Positions 43,992 through 54,100 of a DNA stretch of 64,000 nt are shown here, piece by piece (the first letter of the stretch is position 1; each line of letters starts with the position of its first letter). Under the pieces are notes generated by a model, which was not told the origin of the DNA, did not search any database, and was given only the letters and a program-made list of their open reading frames with translations. Made by a program: the position numbers and the translations under genes. This DNA is from JBJXGV01 sp046160485 (lineage in GTDB: Bacteria > Orphanbacterota > Orphanbacteria > JBJXGV01): the NCBI GenBank assembly GCA_046160485.1, contig JBJXGV010000065.1, positions 1 through 64,000 on the forward strand, read 5' to 3'.

Positions 43992-44831
43992 CTAGCTTCC
44001 TTTCCGGCGCTCGAGGCGCTTGAGCTGCCGCTGGCGTCCTCTCTCCTTCTTCTCTTCGATTTCGGCGCGCCAGTCCTTCGGCGGCGGCGGGGGCGGGGGT
44101 TCGGGCCGCTTAGGAGGCCCGGGAGCCATCGCGGGCGCGGCCGAGGATGCGGGCGCGGGCGTGATTTCGGGCGTGCGAGCGTCGCGCGGGCCGCGCGTGT
44201 CGTGCGCTGCACGGCCGCCGCCTTGAGCGCCGCGCATGTTCGCCGGCGCTGCCGCGTCCCCCGGCGCGCGTCTGCGCGTGTGCTTTTCATCGGGGATCGG
44301 GCGCGTCATCGCGGCCTCGAGCGCGACGAGTTCAGCCGGACTCGACGACTGCGGCTGGGGCTTCTCGACGCGCGCCGTCGGCCCGCCCTGGCGGACGACC
44401 CGGCCCATCTCGCGCCAGAACGCATCGACGGCCATGCGATGAATCGGTTGGCTCCCCGCGAGCCGAGCGAGGAGCCCGCGATCCGACGTGGCGACCGCGA
44501 CCGGCTGCCCCGCGTCGGATTCCTGACGCGCAAGCTGCACGATCCAATCGTCCGCTTCGGCGGGCGGATCGACAAAGCAGACGGAGAGCTTCCCGCTCTC
44601 GCCACGGCCAGGCTGGCCACCCGGGAACACATCGCCGTCGAAGACGAGTTGCACGGCATTCGGCGAGACACTCGCGAGTTCCGCAAGCCGCGTCTCGGCC
44701 GCGTCGCGCGCAGCCTTCTTCGATTCAAAGTTGTAGAGGCGAGTGAGTTCCGGGACGTTGAGAACGAGGTTGTGCCCGTCCACGATCCAAAAGTATTCGG
44801 TCAACGGCTTCGGCATACCCACGCGCATCAT
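43992..44831 (-). CDS. NYN-domain (YacP/PIN-like) protein with Pro-rich tail
   Basis: A 279-residue protein. Residues 1-150 match the YacP-like NYN fold: the first acidic site is WIVDGHNLVLNVPEL, LVFDGDVFPGG carries another, EADDWIVQLARQE the third and VATSDRGLLARLAG the last. This family comprises metal-dependent RNases of the PIN type. The remaining 130 residues are low-complexity, Pro/Ala-rich, with a run of eight prolines broken by Glu, and end in a basic helix (EKKERGRQRQLKRLERRK) that could bind RNA. Its presence in a lipid/glycan cluster has no obvious reason. Confidence 0.85.
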   Translation of the reverse strand: MMRVGMPKPLTEYFWIVDGHNLVLNVPELTRLYNFESKKAARDAAETRLAELASVSPNAVQLVFDGDVFPGGQPGRGESGKLSVCFVDPPAEADDWIVQLARQESDAGQPVAVATSDRGLLARLAGSQPIHRMAVDAFWREMGRVVRQGGPTARVEKPQPQSSSPAELVALEAAMTRPIPDEKHTRRRAPGDAAAPANMRGAQGGGRAAHDTRGPRDARTPEITPAPASSAAPAMAPGPPKRPEPPPPPPPKDWRAEIEEKKERGRQRQLKRLERRKGS

Positions 44832-44882
44832 AGAGGGCGCGCCGCGCGAACGCTAGTGAAAAGGTGGCGCAGGACGGCGCGT

Positions 44883-46478
44883 CTAGCGCACGCGTTCGAA
44901 GAGCGCGAAACGCCCGACGGCGCCGCGCGGCTCGGTGTGCGCGGCGATCCACTCGGCGACGAGGGCGAAATCGCGCGGCCCGACTTGATCGGTCGCGACG
45001 ACGACCCAGCGTGGGTTCGAGCGAACGAGATCGTCGCGCAAGCGGGTTTCGCCGCCAGGGTAGCGAATGTGATCGTGCGCGAGGTAGCGCCCGGCAGGGG
45101 CGCGGTCCGCAAGGAGGTAAACCTGCGGGTCGAAGCCAAGAACGTAGATGCGGTCGGCCGGGCCGGAGCCGGCGCGCACGATCTCGGCGACGCGCGCCGC
45201 GTCGGCGTAACGCATGCCGGTCGACGACCACGTATAGCTCGCGAGCGCGTCAGGATCCGCGGCGGCGTGGCGCGGCGCGAACGCGTCGCGATGCTCGCGC
45301 CAGTAGTCGCGCACGAGCGCCCCGAACGGAATCAGCGAGACGACGACGCCGGCCGCGACGACGGGCGCGGCGGCGCGTGCGAGCACCTTGCGCGCGTGCT
45401 GGGCGAGCACCGCGACGCCGATCGCCGCGAGCGCCATGAGCGGCGCGAGGACGAACTGGTAGTGATACCGATAGAGCTTCCCCTGCACGATCACCGTGAG
45501 AATCGCCACGCCGAGCCACGCGAGGAGCAATCCGCGAGCGCGTGGTGGAACGAGTCCGAGCGCGGAGAAAATCAAGAATGGGCCGAGATGAAGGATCCCG
45601 TCGAAGAGGAGCGCCAGAATCGCGAAAGGATGCGGCGAGAGGCCTTCCATGAGCGCGGAGGCGCCGCCCGCGCGCAGACTCGCCGCGTTCCATCCGGCGA
45701 GAGCGTCGACCGCGGGCGCGAGTGTGCCGGTCGCGACGATGTAGACAAAAGACAGAAGCGGCGCGACGAGCGCACCCGCGAAGAAGCGTCGGAGCCGGGT
45801 GCGCTGCGAGATTGACGCCGCCGTTTCGCACGCGGCGCCGTCGCGCAAGAGCCGCGGCATCGCCGCGATGAGCCCCGCGAAGAGGAGCGCGGTCGGCTTG
45901 AGCGCGACCGCCGCGCCGAACGCAACGCCGGAAAGCACGACGGCGCGCGGCGAGGCCGCCGCAACGAAGAGGATCGCGCCCAGCACGAGCGGCTCGATGA
46001 AGACCTCCGCCTGCCCGGTCGCGTAGAAACCGCCGAGCAAGATCGGGTTCGCGATGACGGCATACAGAACGCCGGAAAGAAGCGCCGTCCGATCGCTCGC
46101 GTAACGCCGCACGATCGCGCGCACGAGGAGCGACGTCGTACACTGCGCGGCGATCGAAGCGAACGCAATACTCCACGCGCCGCTTCCGAACAGCCGTATC
46201 GCCGCCGCGTAGAGCAAGTAGATGCCGGGCGGCTTGTGATCCCACAGATCGGCGTAGAGACGTTCGCCCCGCAGCAGCCCGCGGGCGATGACGGCGAAGA
46301 GCGATTGGTCCATCGCGAGCGGTTCGAAAAGCGACGGAACGCGCGTCAAGAAACAGAGCGCGACGATCAACACGGCTTCGACGGTACGCGGCAAGGGTGC
46401 GCGTGGGGCGCTGTGCGCGCGAACGTGCGCGTGTGGCGGCGTCTGCGTGTCGCTCGAACGGGCGTCGTGCGGCATCAC
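44883..46478 (-). CDS. GT39-type membrane glycosyltransferase
   Basis: A 531-residue polytopic protein of the GT-C class. AMDQSLFAVIARGLLRGERLY gives the first-loop acidic residue, and WDHKPPGIYLLYAAAIRLFG is the conserved loop typical of ArnT-like enzymes. Hydrophobic helices follow to about residue 400, then a soluble domain containing DRIYVLGFDPQVYLLADRAPAGRYLAHD, split in two blocks. Its ATG overlaps the stop of the lipid-kinase-like gene. It is predicted to use a polyprenyl-phosphate sugar. Acceptor unknown. Confidence 0.82.
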   Translation of the reverse strand: MMPHDARSSDTQTPPHAHVRAHSAPRAPLPRTVEAVLIVALCFLTRVPSLFEPLAMDQSLFAVIARGLLRGERLYADLWDHKPPGIYLLYAAAIRLFGSGAWSIAFASIAAQCTTSLLVRAIVRRYASDRTALLSGVLYAVIANPILLGGFYATGQAEVFIEPLVLGAILFVAAASPRAVVLSGVAFGAAVALKPTALLFAGLIAAMPRLLRDGAACETAASISQRTRLRRFFAGALVAPLLSFVYIVATGTLAPAVDALAGWNAASLRAGGASALMEGLSPHPFAILALLFDGILHLGPFLIFSALGLVPPRARGLLLAWLGVAILTVIVQGKLYRYHYQFVLAPLMALAAIGVAVLAQHARKVLARAAAPVVAAGVVVSLIPFGALVRDYWREHRDAFAPRHAAADPDALASYTWSSTGMRYADAARVAEIVRAGSGPADRIYVLGFDPQVYLLADRAPAGRYLAHDHIRYPGGETRLRDDLVRSNPRWVVVATDQVGPRDFALVAEWIAAHTEPRGAVGRFALFERVR

Positions 46479-47482
46479 GCGCGCGGCGCGGACGCGAGTG
46501 CGGGCGCGAGCACGCGAAGCGCACCCGGCATCGTCTCGATCGTCGCGGGCAGATGCGTCGCCGGTTCGCCGTCGGCGAAGACCGCGGGGGCACGGTGTTC
46601 GGCGGACGCACCCGACGCGATCTCGACGCGAGCAGCGCGCACGATACGCACGAACGGGTAGCCGACATGCCCGCCGGAGTAAACCCTGGGCAAGAGCCGC
46701 AGCACCGTGGCGCGCGAAACCTCGTCGACCAGACAGATATCGAGCGCGCCGTCGTCGATGCGCGCCTCGGGAACGATGTGGAGCCCGCCTCCATACGACG
46801 CCGAATTGCCGATGGCGATCAGCAGAAACCGGCCTTCGATGACGCCGAAATCGCCGGTGAGCCGGAGCGGTTGCGCGCGGTAACGCGCGAGTGTCGTCAC
46901 CGCGGCCGCGACGTAAGCCGCCGTGCCCGGAAGACGCCAGCGCGCGCCGAGAACCGCGCTTGCGACCTCCGCGTCGAACCCGATCGCGGCGACCGTGGCG
47001 AACGGCGTCGCCCCGACGCGGCCCAGGTCGACGCGCCGCTCGATCCAGCCGCGCGCGTCGCGCGCTGCCGCGAGCGAATCGCGCGGCAGCGCGAGCGCGC
47101 GCGCGAAATCGTTGCCGCTACCGGATGGGATCAAGAGGAGCACCGAGCCGCCGGCCGAACGCGGGGCAGCGAGCGCGCTCTCCGCGGAGCGAGTATCCGC
47201 CGCCGCCGCCGCGGTTCCGTGCTGCGCTTCGAGAAGCGCCGGGAGCGCTTCGTGCAGCGTGCCGTCGCCGCCGAGAAGCGCGATGATGTCGGGACCCGCG
47301 GAAGCCGCGCGCCGCACCGCGTCACCGATGCCGCCGGCGCGCTCGCTCCAAATCGTCGCGCACGATGCGCCCGCCGCGGCGAGCGCCTCCTCGACGCCCG
47401 GCACGACGCGCCGCGCGCGGCCGCGCCCCGCCGCCGGGTTCGCGACGACCGCGACGCGTTTCCCCGCGAGCGGCGGCGCCAC
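46475..47482 (-). CDS. Diacylglycerol-kinase-family lipid kinase
   Basis: A 335-residue protein of the DagK/YegS/sphingosine-kinase fold. VVANPAAGRGRARRVVP opens the catalytic domain, ALLGGDGTLHEALPAL is the nucleotide motif, and LIPSGSGNDFARALALP the second conserved block. Between the two blocks sits an Ala-rich insert of about 25 residues not typical of the family. A late YGGGLHIVPEARIDDGALD is the family's C-terminal signature. The start is GTG 47482, just after the LarA-like gene. It would phosphorylate a diacylglycerol or another lipid alcohol, fitting the acyl-reductase/acyltransferase gene in the same cluster. Confidence 0.92.
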   Translation of the reverse strand: MAPPLAGKRVAVVANPAAGRGRARRVVPGVEEALAAAGASCATIWSERAGGIGDAVRRAASAGPDIIALLGGDGTLHEALPALLEAQHGTAAAAADTRSAESALAAPRSAGGSVLLLIPSGSGNDFARALALPRDSLAAARDARGWIERRVDLGRVGATPFATVAAIGFDAEVASAVLGARWRLPGTAAYVAAAVTTLARYRAQPLRLTGDFGVIEGRFLLIAIGNSASYGGGLHIVPEARIDDGALDICLVDEVSRATVLRLLPRVYSGGHVGYPFVRIVRAARVEIASGASAEHRAPAVFADGEPATHLPATIETMPGALRVLAPALASAPRA

Positions 47483-47487
47483 CGCGT

Positions 47488-49110
47488 CTACACCACCTGA
47501 ACCATCGAAATCGGCGGCACGCGATGCCACGTCACCTGCGAACTCGGTCCCGTCACGCTCTTCGCCATCTCGATCGCAGCGGCGAGCGACGGCGCGACGT
47601 CGAATCCCATGCGCTTGACCGCGTCGGGGCTCGCCGGGTTCACGAAGATCGCCTTCGAGATGTGCCGCTGCCCGTACGTCCCCCAGTACCACATGTAAAA
47701 CGGATGAACCCCGTGGAACGCGTTGTGATGCCGGTAGAGATCGCGATAGCGCTCGTTGTACGCGAACGACTCTTCCATCTTCTCGACCTCGGACGAGTTC
47801 GTGGACTTCGTCAAGACCGTCTCGAAGAAATCGGCGTACGACGGATGATGCGTCATGTTGAATTTGTACTCGACGGGGTGCAGGAAGATCATCACGCCGC
47901 CCTTCCGCACGAGCGGCTGCCCGCGATAAAAGTTGAACATGTAGCCGAGCCCGAGGCACATCACGAGAATCGGGTTCATGATCGAGTTCACGTTGTACGG
48001 GCAGATGTGCGCGAGGCCGTAGATCAAAATGTCGGCCTGACCCTTCACGCGAATGAGCTGCTGATCGAAAACCGCCTCGAGTGTTTTGGCGTGCACCGCG
48101 CCCGTCTCCCCCGCGTTGACGCCGGTGATGCCGTACGGCGAACGAATCGACTGAAAGATCTGGCGGTTCACCGAAAGCGGCAACATGTCGAGCGTCTTGC
48201 GATTGAGAAAGAGCTGCGCGCGCTCGGACGCCGTGTAGTCCTTCTCGCGCTTGTTGAGGTAGCCGAGGAACGGCGGAAACATCTTCGTGTTGAGCGTCGT
48301 CTCGATCGTGAAGACATCGACGTGGCGCGCGACGACCTTCCCCATGCGGTCGCACGATTGGTGCAGCGCCGACTTCTCCGGGTCCATATACGAACGCGAG
48401 TGCATCATCGCGTGCACGTTGTGGTGCGCGCGCACGCTGCGGTACGTCGCAAGCCCGACCGGCACCGACTTGTGGCCGCCATCCATCGACACGAGGTTGA
48501 TGTTCACGTAGATGATCAGGTCGGATTCCGCCGCGCGCTTGTTGATCTCGACGACCTCGCCCTCTTCCGTTTCGCCGAGGAAGAGATTGCCTTCGGGGTC
48601 CTCGGCGTCGTGGTTGTAGAGGCGGTCGGGCCAGTACGCGTTCATGATGTCGTTGCCGAGAATCGAACGGAGTTCACCCTCGGTCATGTGGCGATGAAGA
48701 CTGACGGCGACGATGAGATGCACGTCGCTCACGCCCGCGGCGGCGAGACGGCGCAAGAGAATCGTGATGACGCGCTTGCGCACGTCGGGCGCGACCATCT
48801 GCGGCAGCGGAAGCGAAATGTCGTCGAACGCGATCGTCACCTTCATGCCGGGGCGAAGGCGCGCGGAGAGCGGATCGCTTCCGTGAGGGTGGTCGAGCGC
48901 GTACTCGATCGCTCCGTCCGAGTCGGCGACCGCGGGGAACGACGGGCGCGGATTGATGATGCGCGTTCCGACCGGAAGCGTGTCCCATACGAAGCGCTCG
49001 CCCTTCGAGAAGAGGTACTTCTCGCCGGGCTTCTCGACAAACGTGACGAGACTGTCGGAGTCGTCGATGACAGCGGGCGCGGTTTTCGCCGCGCCGGTTG
49101 GCTGGATCAC
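47488..49110 (-). CDS. LarA-like protein (DUF2088, lactate racemase family)
   Basis: A 540-residue protein, longer than typical LarA (about 425). The N-terminal DUF2088 part has VTIAFDDISLPLPQM and IVAVSLHRHMTEGELRSILG (a His-x-His pair). The C-terminal half contains ADILIYGLAHICPYNVNSIMNPILVM and HPVEYKFNMTHHPSYADFFE in separate blocks. LarA proteins use a nickel-pincer cofactor to racemise 2-hydroxyacids, and relatives act on other substrates. The lar cofactor-maturation genes are absent here. Start GTG 49110 with GAGGTGA upstream. The substrate is unknown; the dehydrogenase next door may share it. Confidence 0.85.
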   Translation of the reverse strand: MIQPTGAAKTAPAVIDDSDSLVTFVEKPGEKYLFSKGERFVWDTLPVGTRIINPRPSFPAVADSDGAIEYALDHPHGSDPLSARLRPGMKVTIAFDDISLPLPQMVAPDVRKRVITILLRRLAAAGVSDVHLIVAVSLHRHMTEGELRSILGNDIMNAYWPDRLYNHDAEDPEGNLFLGETEEGEVVEINKRAAESDLIIYVNINLVSMDGGHKSVPVGLATYRSVRAHHNVHAMMHSRSYMDPEKSALHQSCDRMGKVVARHVDVFTIETTLNTKMFPPFLGYLNKREKDYTASERAQLFLNRKTLDMLPLSVNRQIFQSIRSPYGITGVNAGETGAVHAKTLEAVFDQQLIRVKGQADILIYGLAHICPYNVNSIMNPILVMCLGLGYMFNFYRGQPLVRKGGVMIFLHPVEYKFNMTHHPSYADFFETVLTKSTNSSEVEKMEESFAYNERYRDLYRHHNAFHGVHPFYMWYWGTYGQRHISKAIFVNPASPDAVKRMGFDVAPSLAAAIEMAKSVTGPSSQVTWHRVPPISMVQVV

Positions 49111-49116
49111 GTCAGT

Positions 49117-50361
49117 TCACCTCGCATTCAGGTCGAAGACGGTTTTCGCGATGCGGGAGCGGCCCGTGTCGAGCGCGGAATCGATCGCGTCGCGGTACGC
49201 GGCGAGCGGAAAGCGCCCGCCGACGAGGCGCGCGAGACTCGCGGCCAGCGCGCCGCCGTTCTCGCCGAGGAACTGGAGCGCCAGTCCGAACGTGCGCACG
49301 CGTTCCCCCTTCCAATTTTCGAAGCCGTAAGCATAACAGCCGCGCACCGTGATCTCTTTATACCAGATCGCGGTCCAATCGATGCCCGAAGGAATTGCCG
49401 GCATGCCGATGACGGCGACGCTGCCGCGCGCGCGCGTAAAACGCACGGCGTCGTCGATCGAGCGCGACGACCCGACGCAGTCGTAGACGGCGTCCGCGCC
49501 GCCGACGAAGAGCGCCCGCCCGATCTCGGGGCGGTGGATCGCTGCGTGCGTTTCGGAGGCGACGCGTTCGAGGAGCGTCTCGCCGCCGCAGCGCAGCACG
49601 AGGTCCGCGCCGAGCGCGGACGCGAGAGCCTCCTGATGCGCGTGGCGCGCGATCGCGATGATGCGCGCGCGCGAGCCGGCCGCGCGCAGCGCCGCGATCA
49701 CGAGCAGTCCGATCGCTCCGCAGCCGAGCACGATCGCCGTCTCGCCTTGCGCGGGAACCGGAAGCGCGAGCGCCGCGTGAATCGCGCACGCGAACGGCTC
49801 GCAGAGAACGAGCGCGTCGTCGGGAAGCTCGCGCGGCGCGACATGAAGCTGGTGCCGGTGCGCGACGAACTCGTCGCTCCACGCGCCGCCGGTGTCGCGG
49901 CAGAATCCCGTTTGGATTCCCGCCGACACGACGCCGCGCGTCGCGTTTTCGCAGAGCGCGTACTCGCCGCGCGAACACGGCGCGCAGAGCGCGACGATCT
50001 CGCGAACGGCGCACGAGAGCGCGGGTTCGAGCACGACGCGATCCCCGACCGCAAGATCGCTCACGGCCGCGCCGACGCGCGTCACCTCGCCGACGACTTC
50101 GTGGCCGAGCACGAACGGGTACGAGAGAAGCGGCGAGAAGTACGCGCTTCCGGACGCCGTGATCGTCGCCAGATCGGAGCCGCAGATTCCCGAAAGGCGC
50201 GGCCGCACGCCGACCCAATGCGGCGACGGGAGCGCGGGCGCATCGCGTTCGACGCGCGCGATCAAGCCGCACGGCCCCGTCGCGATGCGCGGCCACCGCT
50301 CCGACAGCGAACGCGCGACCACGTAGCGCGGCACGCTCTTCCGATACTCGATCGCCTTCAC
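49117..50361 (-). CDS. Zinc-dependent MDR-family dehydrogenase
   Basis: A 414-residue medium-chain dehydrogenase. Catalytic zinc ligands lie in SGICGSDLATI and YPFVLGHEVVGEV, and the structural-zinc cysteines in LCAPCSRGEYALCENAT. The Rossmann motif is AIVLGCGAIGLLVIAALRA. The N-terminus is about 40 residues longer than usual, and the region before the zinc site lacks the canonical start. GTG 50361 overlaps the HAD gene stop (GTGA). It would oxidise or reduce an alcohol, aldehyde or polyol. Together with the acyl reductase upstream, an alcohol/aldehyde step in lipid synthesis is plausible. Confidence 0.9.
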   Translation of the reverse strand: MKAIEYRKSVPRYVVARSLSERWPRIATGPCGLIARVERDAPALPSPHWVGVRPRLSGICGSDLATITASGSAYFSPLLSYPFVLGHEVVGEVTRVGAAVSDLAVGDRVVLEPALSCAVREIVALCAPCSRGEYALCENATRGVVSAGIQTGFCRDTGGAWSDEFVAHRHQLHVAPRELPDDALVLCEPFACAIHAALALPVPAQGETAIVLGCGAIGLLVIAALRAAGSRARIIAIARHAHQEALASALGADLVLRCGGETLLERVASETHAAIHRPEIGRALFVGGADAVYDCVGSSRSIDDAVRFTRARGSVAVIGMPAIPSGIDWTAIWYKEITVRGCYAYGFENWKGERVRTFGLALQFLGENGGALAASLARLVGGRFPLAAYRDAIDSALDTGRSRIAKTVFDLNAR

Positions 50362-51134
50362 GACGCGAGCGCGGTTCCGCCGTCGCCGGCCGTCCACGCG
50401 CGCACAGGCCACCCGCGGCGCGCGGCCTCTCGCGCGAGTTTCTTGTCGGGATTGACCGCCACCGGATGCCCGGCGGCCTCGAGCATCGGCAGGTCGGCGA
50501 AGTTGTCGCCGTACGCGCTCGCGTTCGCGAGGTCGATCCCTTCGCGCGCGGCGTATTCCCGAATGCGGCGCGCCTTCTCTTCGTCGCCCACCGGCGCCGA
50601 CAACATCCGGCCGGTGTAGCGCCCTTCGACGACTTCCAGATCGCACGCGATGACGTGATCGGCGCCGAAGTGCTCGGCGATCGGAGCGACGACTTCCTGC
50701 GTGGCGCCCGTCACCAGCACGATGCGCGCACCGGCGCGTTTGAGCGCGGCCACCTCGGCAATCGCGTCGGGAAAAACACGCCGCCGCGTCATGCGCTCGA
50801 AGGCCTCGCGATTCCACGCCGCGAAATGTTCGACGCGAACGCCGCGATACGAGCGGTAGAAGAGGTGATTGAGCGCCGTACGCGAGAAGCGATCGACCGC
50901 GAGGTAGACCGGCACCGACGCGTAGAGCCTCGCCTTGCGAAACCAGCGGGACGGTCCGCGCAACCCGTCATTCACATACCAGAGATAGAAGCGAACGATG
51001 TTGGAGTGGAGGAGCGTGCCGTCCATGTCGAAGAACGCGGCGGTGCGTAGCCCGTTGTCGCGCGGCGGCGAAGCCGGCGCGTGCGCGGCGGGCGCCGCGG
51101 CGCGCGTGCCCGCCGCGCCAGCGTCCGCGCTCAC
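50358..51134 (-). CDS. HAD-IB family phosphatase
   Basis: A 258-residue haloacid-dehalogenase hydrolase, subfamily IB (SerB-like). Motif I is FFDMDGTLLHS, motif II VLVTGATQEV, and motif III/IV GDNFADLPMLEAAG. The helical cap lies between I and II. The Ala-rich first 25 residues look disordered. Its ATG overlaps the stop of the giant acyl-reductase gene, so the two are translationally coupled. HAD-IB members next to PlsC-like acyltransferases often dephosphorylate lysophosphatidate or similar lipid phosphates, which fits the neighbour. Confidence 0.92.
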   Translation of the reverse strand: MSADAGAAGTRAAAPAAHAPASPPRDNGLRTAAFFDMDGTLLHSNIVRFYLWYVNDGLRGPSRWFRKARLYASVPVYLAVDRFSRTALNHLFYRSYRGVRVEHFAAWNREAFERMTRRRVFPDAIAEVAALKRAGARIVLVTGATQEVVAPIAEHFGADHVIACDLEVVEGRYTGRMLSAPVGDEEKARRIREYAAREGIDLANASAYGDNFADLPMLEAAGHPVAVNPDKKLAREAARRGWPVRAWTAGDGGTALAS

Positions 51135-54100
51135 CGCGCGTGCGCTCGCATCGCTTCGATCGAGCGCCGTACCGCCTCGACGGTTTCCTTGTAGCCTTCG
51201 TACGCGCCCGCGTCGCCGGCGCGCGTGCTCGCCACCGCGCCCGACGCGGCGGGAACGATCGGCGCGCCGAACGTCACGCGGATCGAAGATGGCCGCGGTA
51301 GAGCGCGTCCTTTCGGCATCGCCTCGAAGGCGCCGTCGATGTACGCCGGAACGATCGGCACTCCGAGTTCGCGCGCGAGAATCCCGACGCCGAGCTTAAA
51401 CGGCTGCAGCGCACCCGTCGTCGTGCGCGTCCCCTCGGGAAAAATGAGCAGCGAGTAATCTTGCTCGAGCGCGCGCTTGCAGAGCCGCAATCCCTCGACG
51501 AAATTTTCGTTTCGATCGAACGGGATCGCATGGAGAAGGCGTCCGAAAAACCAGCGTTTGAAACCCGTGTTGAAGAAATAGTCCTTCGCGCCGACCACGC
51601 GCAGACGGCGGCCGCGCGCGCCCGTCGCGAGCAAAACCGCGAGCGAGTCGAGGTGGCTCGAGTGATTCGCGGCGATGATATAGCGCGGCTGCCCGGGGAG
51701 ATTCTCGCGTCCCGCCGCGCGCAGCCGGAACATCACGCCGTACGCGACCCGCCCCGCGAAGACGATCGCCTCGCGCGCGACCGCATGAAGCGGCGATCGC
51801 CGCAGCATCACGTCATCCGAGCTGGCCGTACTCGCGCTGCCGTGCCAATTCCCCTTCGAGAGTTCCCGTTCCCAATACGCGACGAGTTCCGTCGACTCGC
51901 TCTCGTCCGCGGCCGGTTCGGCGGCGGATCGCTTCGCGCCCGCGCCGCGCTCGGCGGCGTCGAGCACGTCGCGCACCGTCTTGAGCGCGAGCTGCTGCTC
52001 GTCGGAAAGATGCGCGCCGAAGCGCGACTCGAGAAACGCCGCGATCTCGACGCGCATGAGGCTATCGACCGCCAGATCGATCTCGAGCGTCTTGGCCGGC
52101 GCGATCTCGGCGGCGGGCACGTTCGTCAGGCGCGACAAGAACGCGATGACGGCGTCCGTAGCCTTCGACGACGCGCCGGCCGGTGTCGAGGCGGCGGCGA
52201 CGTGCGGGCTCGCGCTCGCCGCGGCGCGCGACGCCCCCGCAAGCCGCATCTCGATCATCGCCTTCACACGCGCGCGCTTTACTTTCAGCGTCGAAGTCTT
52301 CGGAAGATCGCCGTCCCAGACGTGGACCGCGGCGACGTGCTGATACGACGGCAGGCGCGCGGCGCGCGTCGTGAAGGCGGCCTCGAGGCGCGCGGCCAGC
52401 TCGGCGGCGCTCTCCGCGGGCGCACCCGGCGCCGGTTCCTGCGGCACGACGACCGCGTGCACCTCTTCGCCGAGCGCTCCCTTCGGCCGCACGCCGATCA
52501 CGGTGAAATCCTTCACGCCCGCGAGTCCCTTGTAGTGAGCTTCGACTTCGTCGGGGTAGACGTTCTTCCCCGCGGCCGTGATGATCAGATCCTTGATGCG
52601 GCCCGTGAGGTAGAGATAACCGTCGGCGTCGAGATAGCCGAGATCGCCCGAGCGGAACCAGCCGTTGGAGAGAACACGCGCGGTTTCGTCTGGACGCTCG
52701 TAGTACCCGCGCATCACGTTGTCGCCCGCGACGACGACCTCGCCGACGCCGTTTGAGTCGGGGCGGCTGATCCAGAGCTGCACGCCCGGCAGCGGCTGCC
52801 CGACCGAGTTGGGCCGCGTCGCGCCGAGCGGGTTCATCGTGAGAACCGGCGCCGTCTCGGTGAGGCCGTAGCCCTCGACGACCTCGAAGCCCATTTCGCG
52901 AAACGCGTGATAGACCTTCGCGTCGAGCGGCGCGCCTCCCGACACGAACATCCGGATGCGTCCGCCGAAGACGGCGTGCACGCGCTTGAAGAGCGCGCGG
53001 CTGATCGCGGGCGACTTCGTGAGCGAGAGCGCGCCGCGTGACGCGCGGCGCAGACCGCCGAAGATCGTACGCGACACCGCGCCCGCGTCTTCGATCTTGC
53101 GCATGATGCCGTCGTGCAAGAGCGAGTAGAGGCGCGGCACGCCGAGCATCACCGTCGTGCGCGTCTCCTTCATCGTGCCGACGATCGTCGCGGAAGAGAG
53201 TTCCGCCAGGTACGTGATCGTCGCCCCCGCCGAGAGCGGCGTCAGGAAACCCGCGGTGAACTCGAAGACGTGAAACATCGGCAAGACGGAGAGAAACGCG
53301 TCGTCCGCGGTGACGTGCGTAAATGCGGTCAGCGCGCGCACGTTCGCGAGGAAGTTGCCGTGCGACAGCATCACGCCTTTCGGCGCGACGGTCGTTCCCG
53401 AGGTGAAGATGATCGACGCGAGGCTCTCTTCGGTGACCGCGGCGCGGGCGGGCCGTGCTCCCGGCGGCGGCGCGGGAAGCGGCTCGCCCGTGTCGAGCGC
53501 GAATGCGGCGTCGACGCGCACGATGCCCCCCGCCGCGCGAACGCGGCGGCGCGTCTCCTCGGAGAGCCGGTCGAGACACTTGTCCGACACGATGAGAAGC
53601 GACGGCTTCGTGACCTCGACGAGGTTGAGAAAATCCTCCTCTGGAAGTTGCGGATCGGCGGGTACGACGACCGCGCCGCCGCCGACGACCGCGAGGTATG
53701 CGAGCCCCCACTCGGGCCGCCCTTCGCACCAGAGAATGACGCGGTCGCCCGCGCGCACGCCGAGCGCGCCGAACCCGCTCCCGATTTCATCCGCGCGATC
53801 GAGAAGCTGCGAGTACGTGATGCGCTGCCAATCGCCGTCGCGGCGCACTTGCAGCGCGACACGCGCCGGGAAACGCGCCGCGGTCCTCGCGAGAAGATCG
53901 CGAATGTTCGCAACGGCCGCATCGCGCGGCGGCGCGGGCGTCACACGCGCGGCAACGCCGACGGGCGATTCGAACGTCTCTTCCCACGCCTCGGGCGCGG
54001 CGGCTTCCGAGACCGTCGAGTCGCTCACCTTCTCGATGACGCGCTCCATGCCGGCCCACTCGCCGCTCCGGCGCGCTTCCGCTTGCAGCACGTTGCGCCG

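Noticed and set aside
42234..45815. Open frame of about 1190 codons on the plus strand
   Set aside because: It is antisense to the polytopic membrane protein, the NYN gene and part of the GT39-type gene, with an Arg/Glu/His-biased translation and no recognisable domain.
47365..50619. Open frame of about 1080 codons on the plus strand
   Set aside because: It is antisense to the LarA-like and zinc-dehydrogenase genes, both well supported by family motifs.
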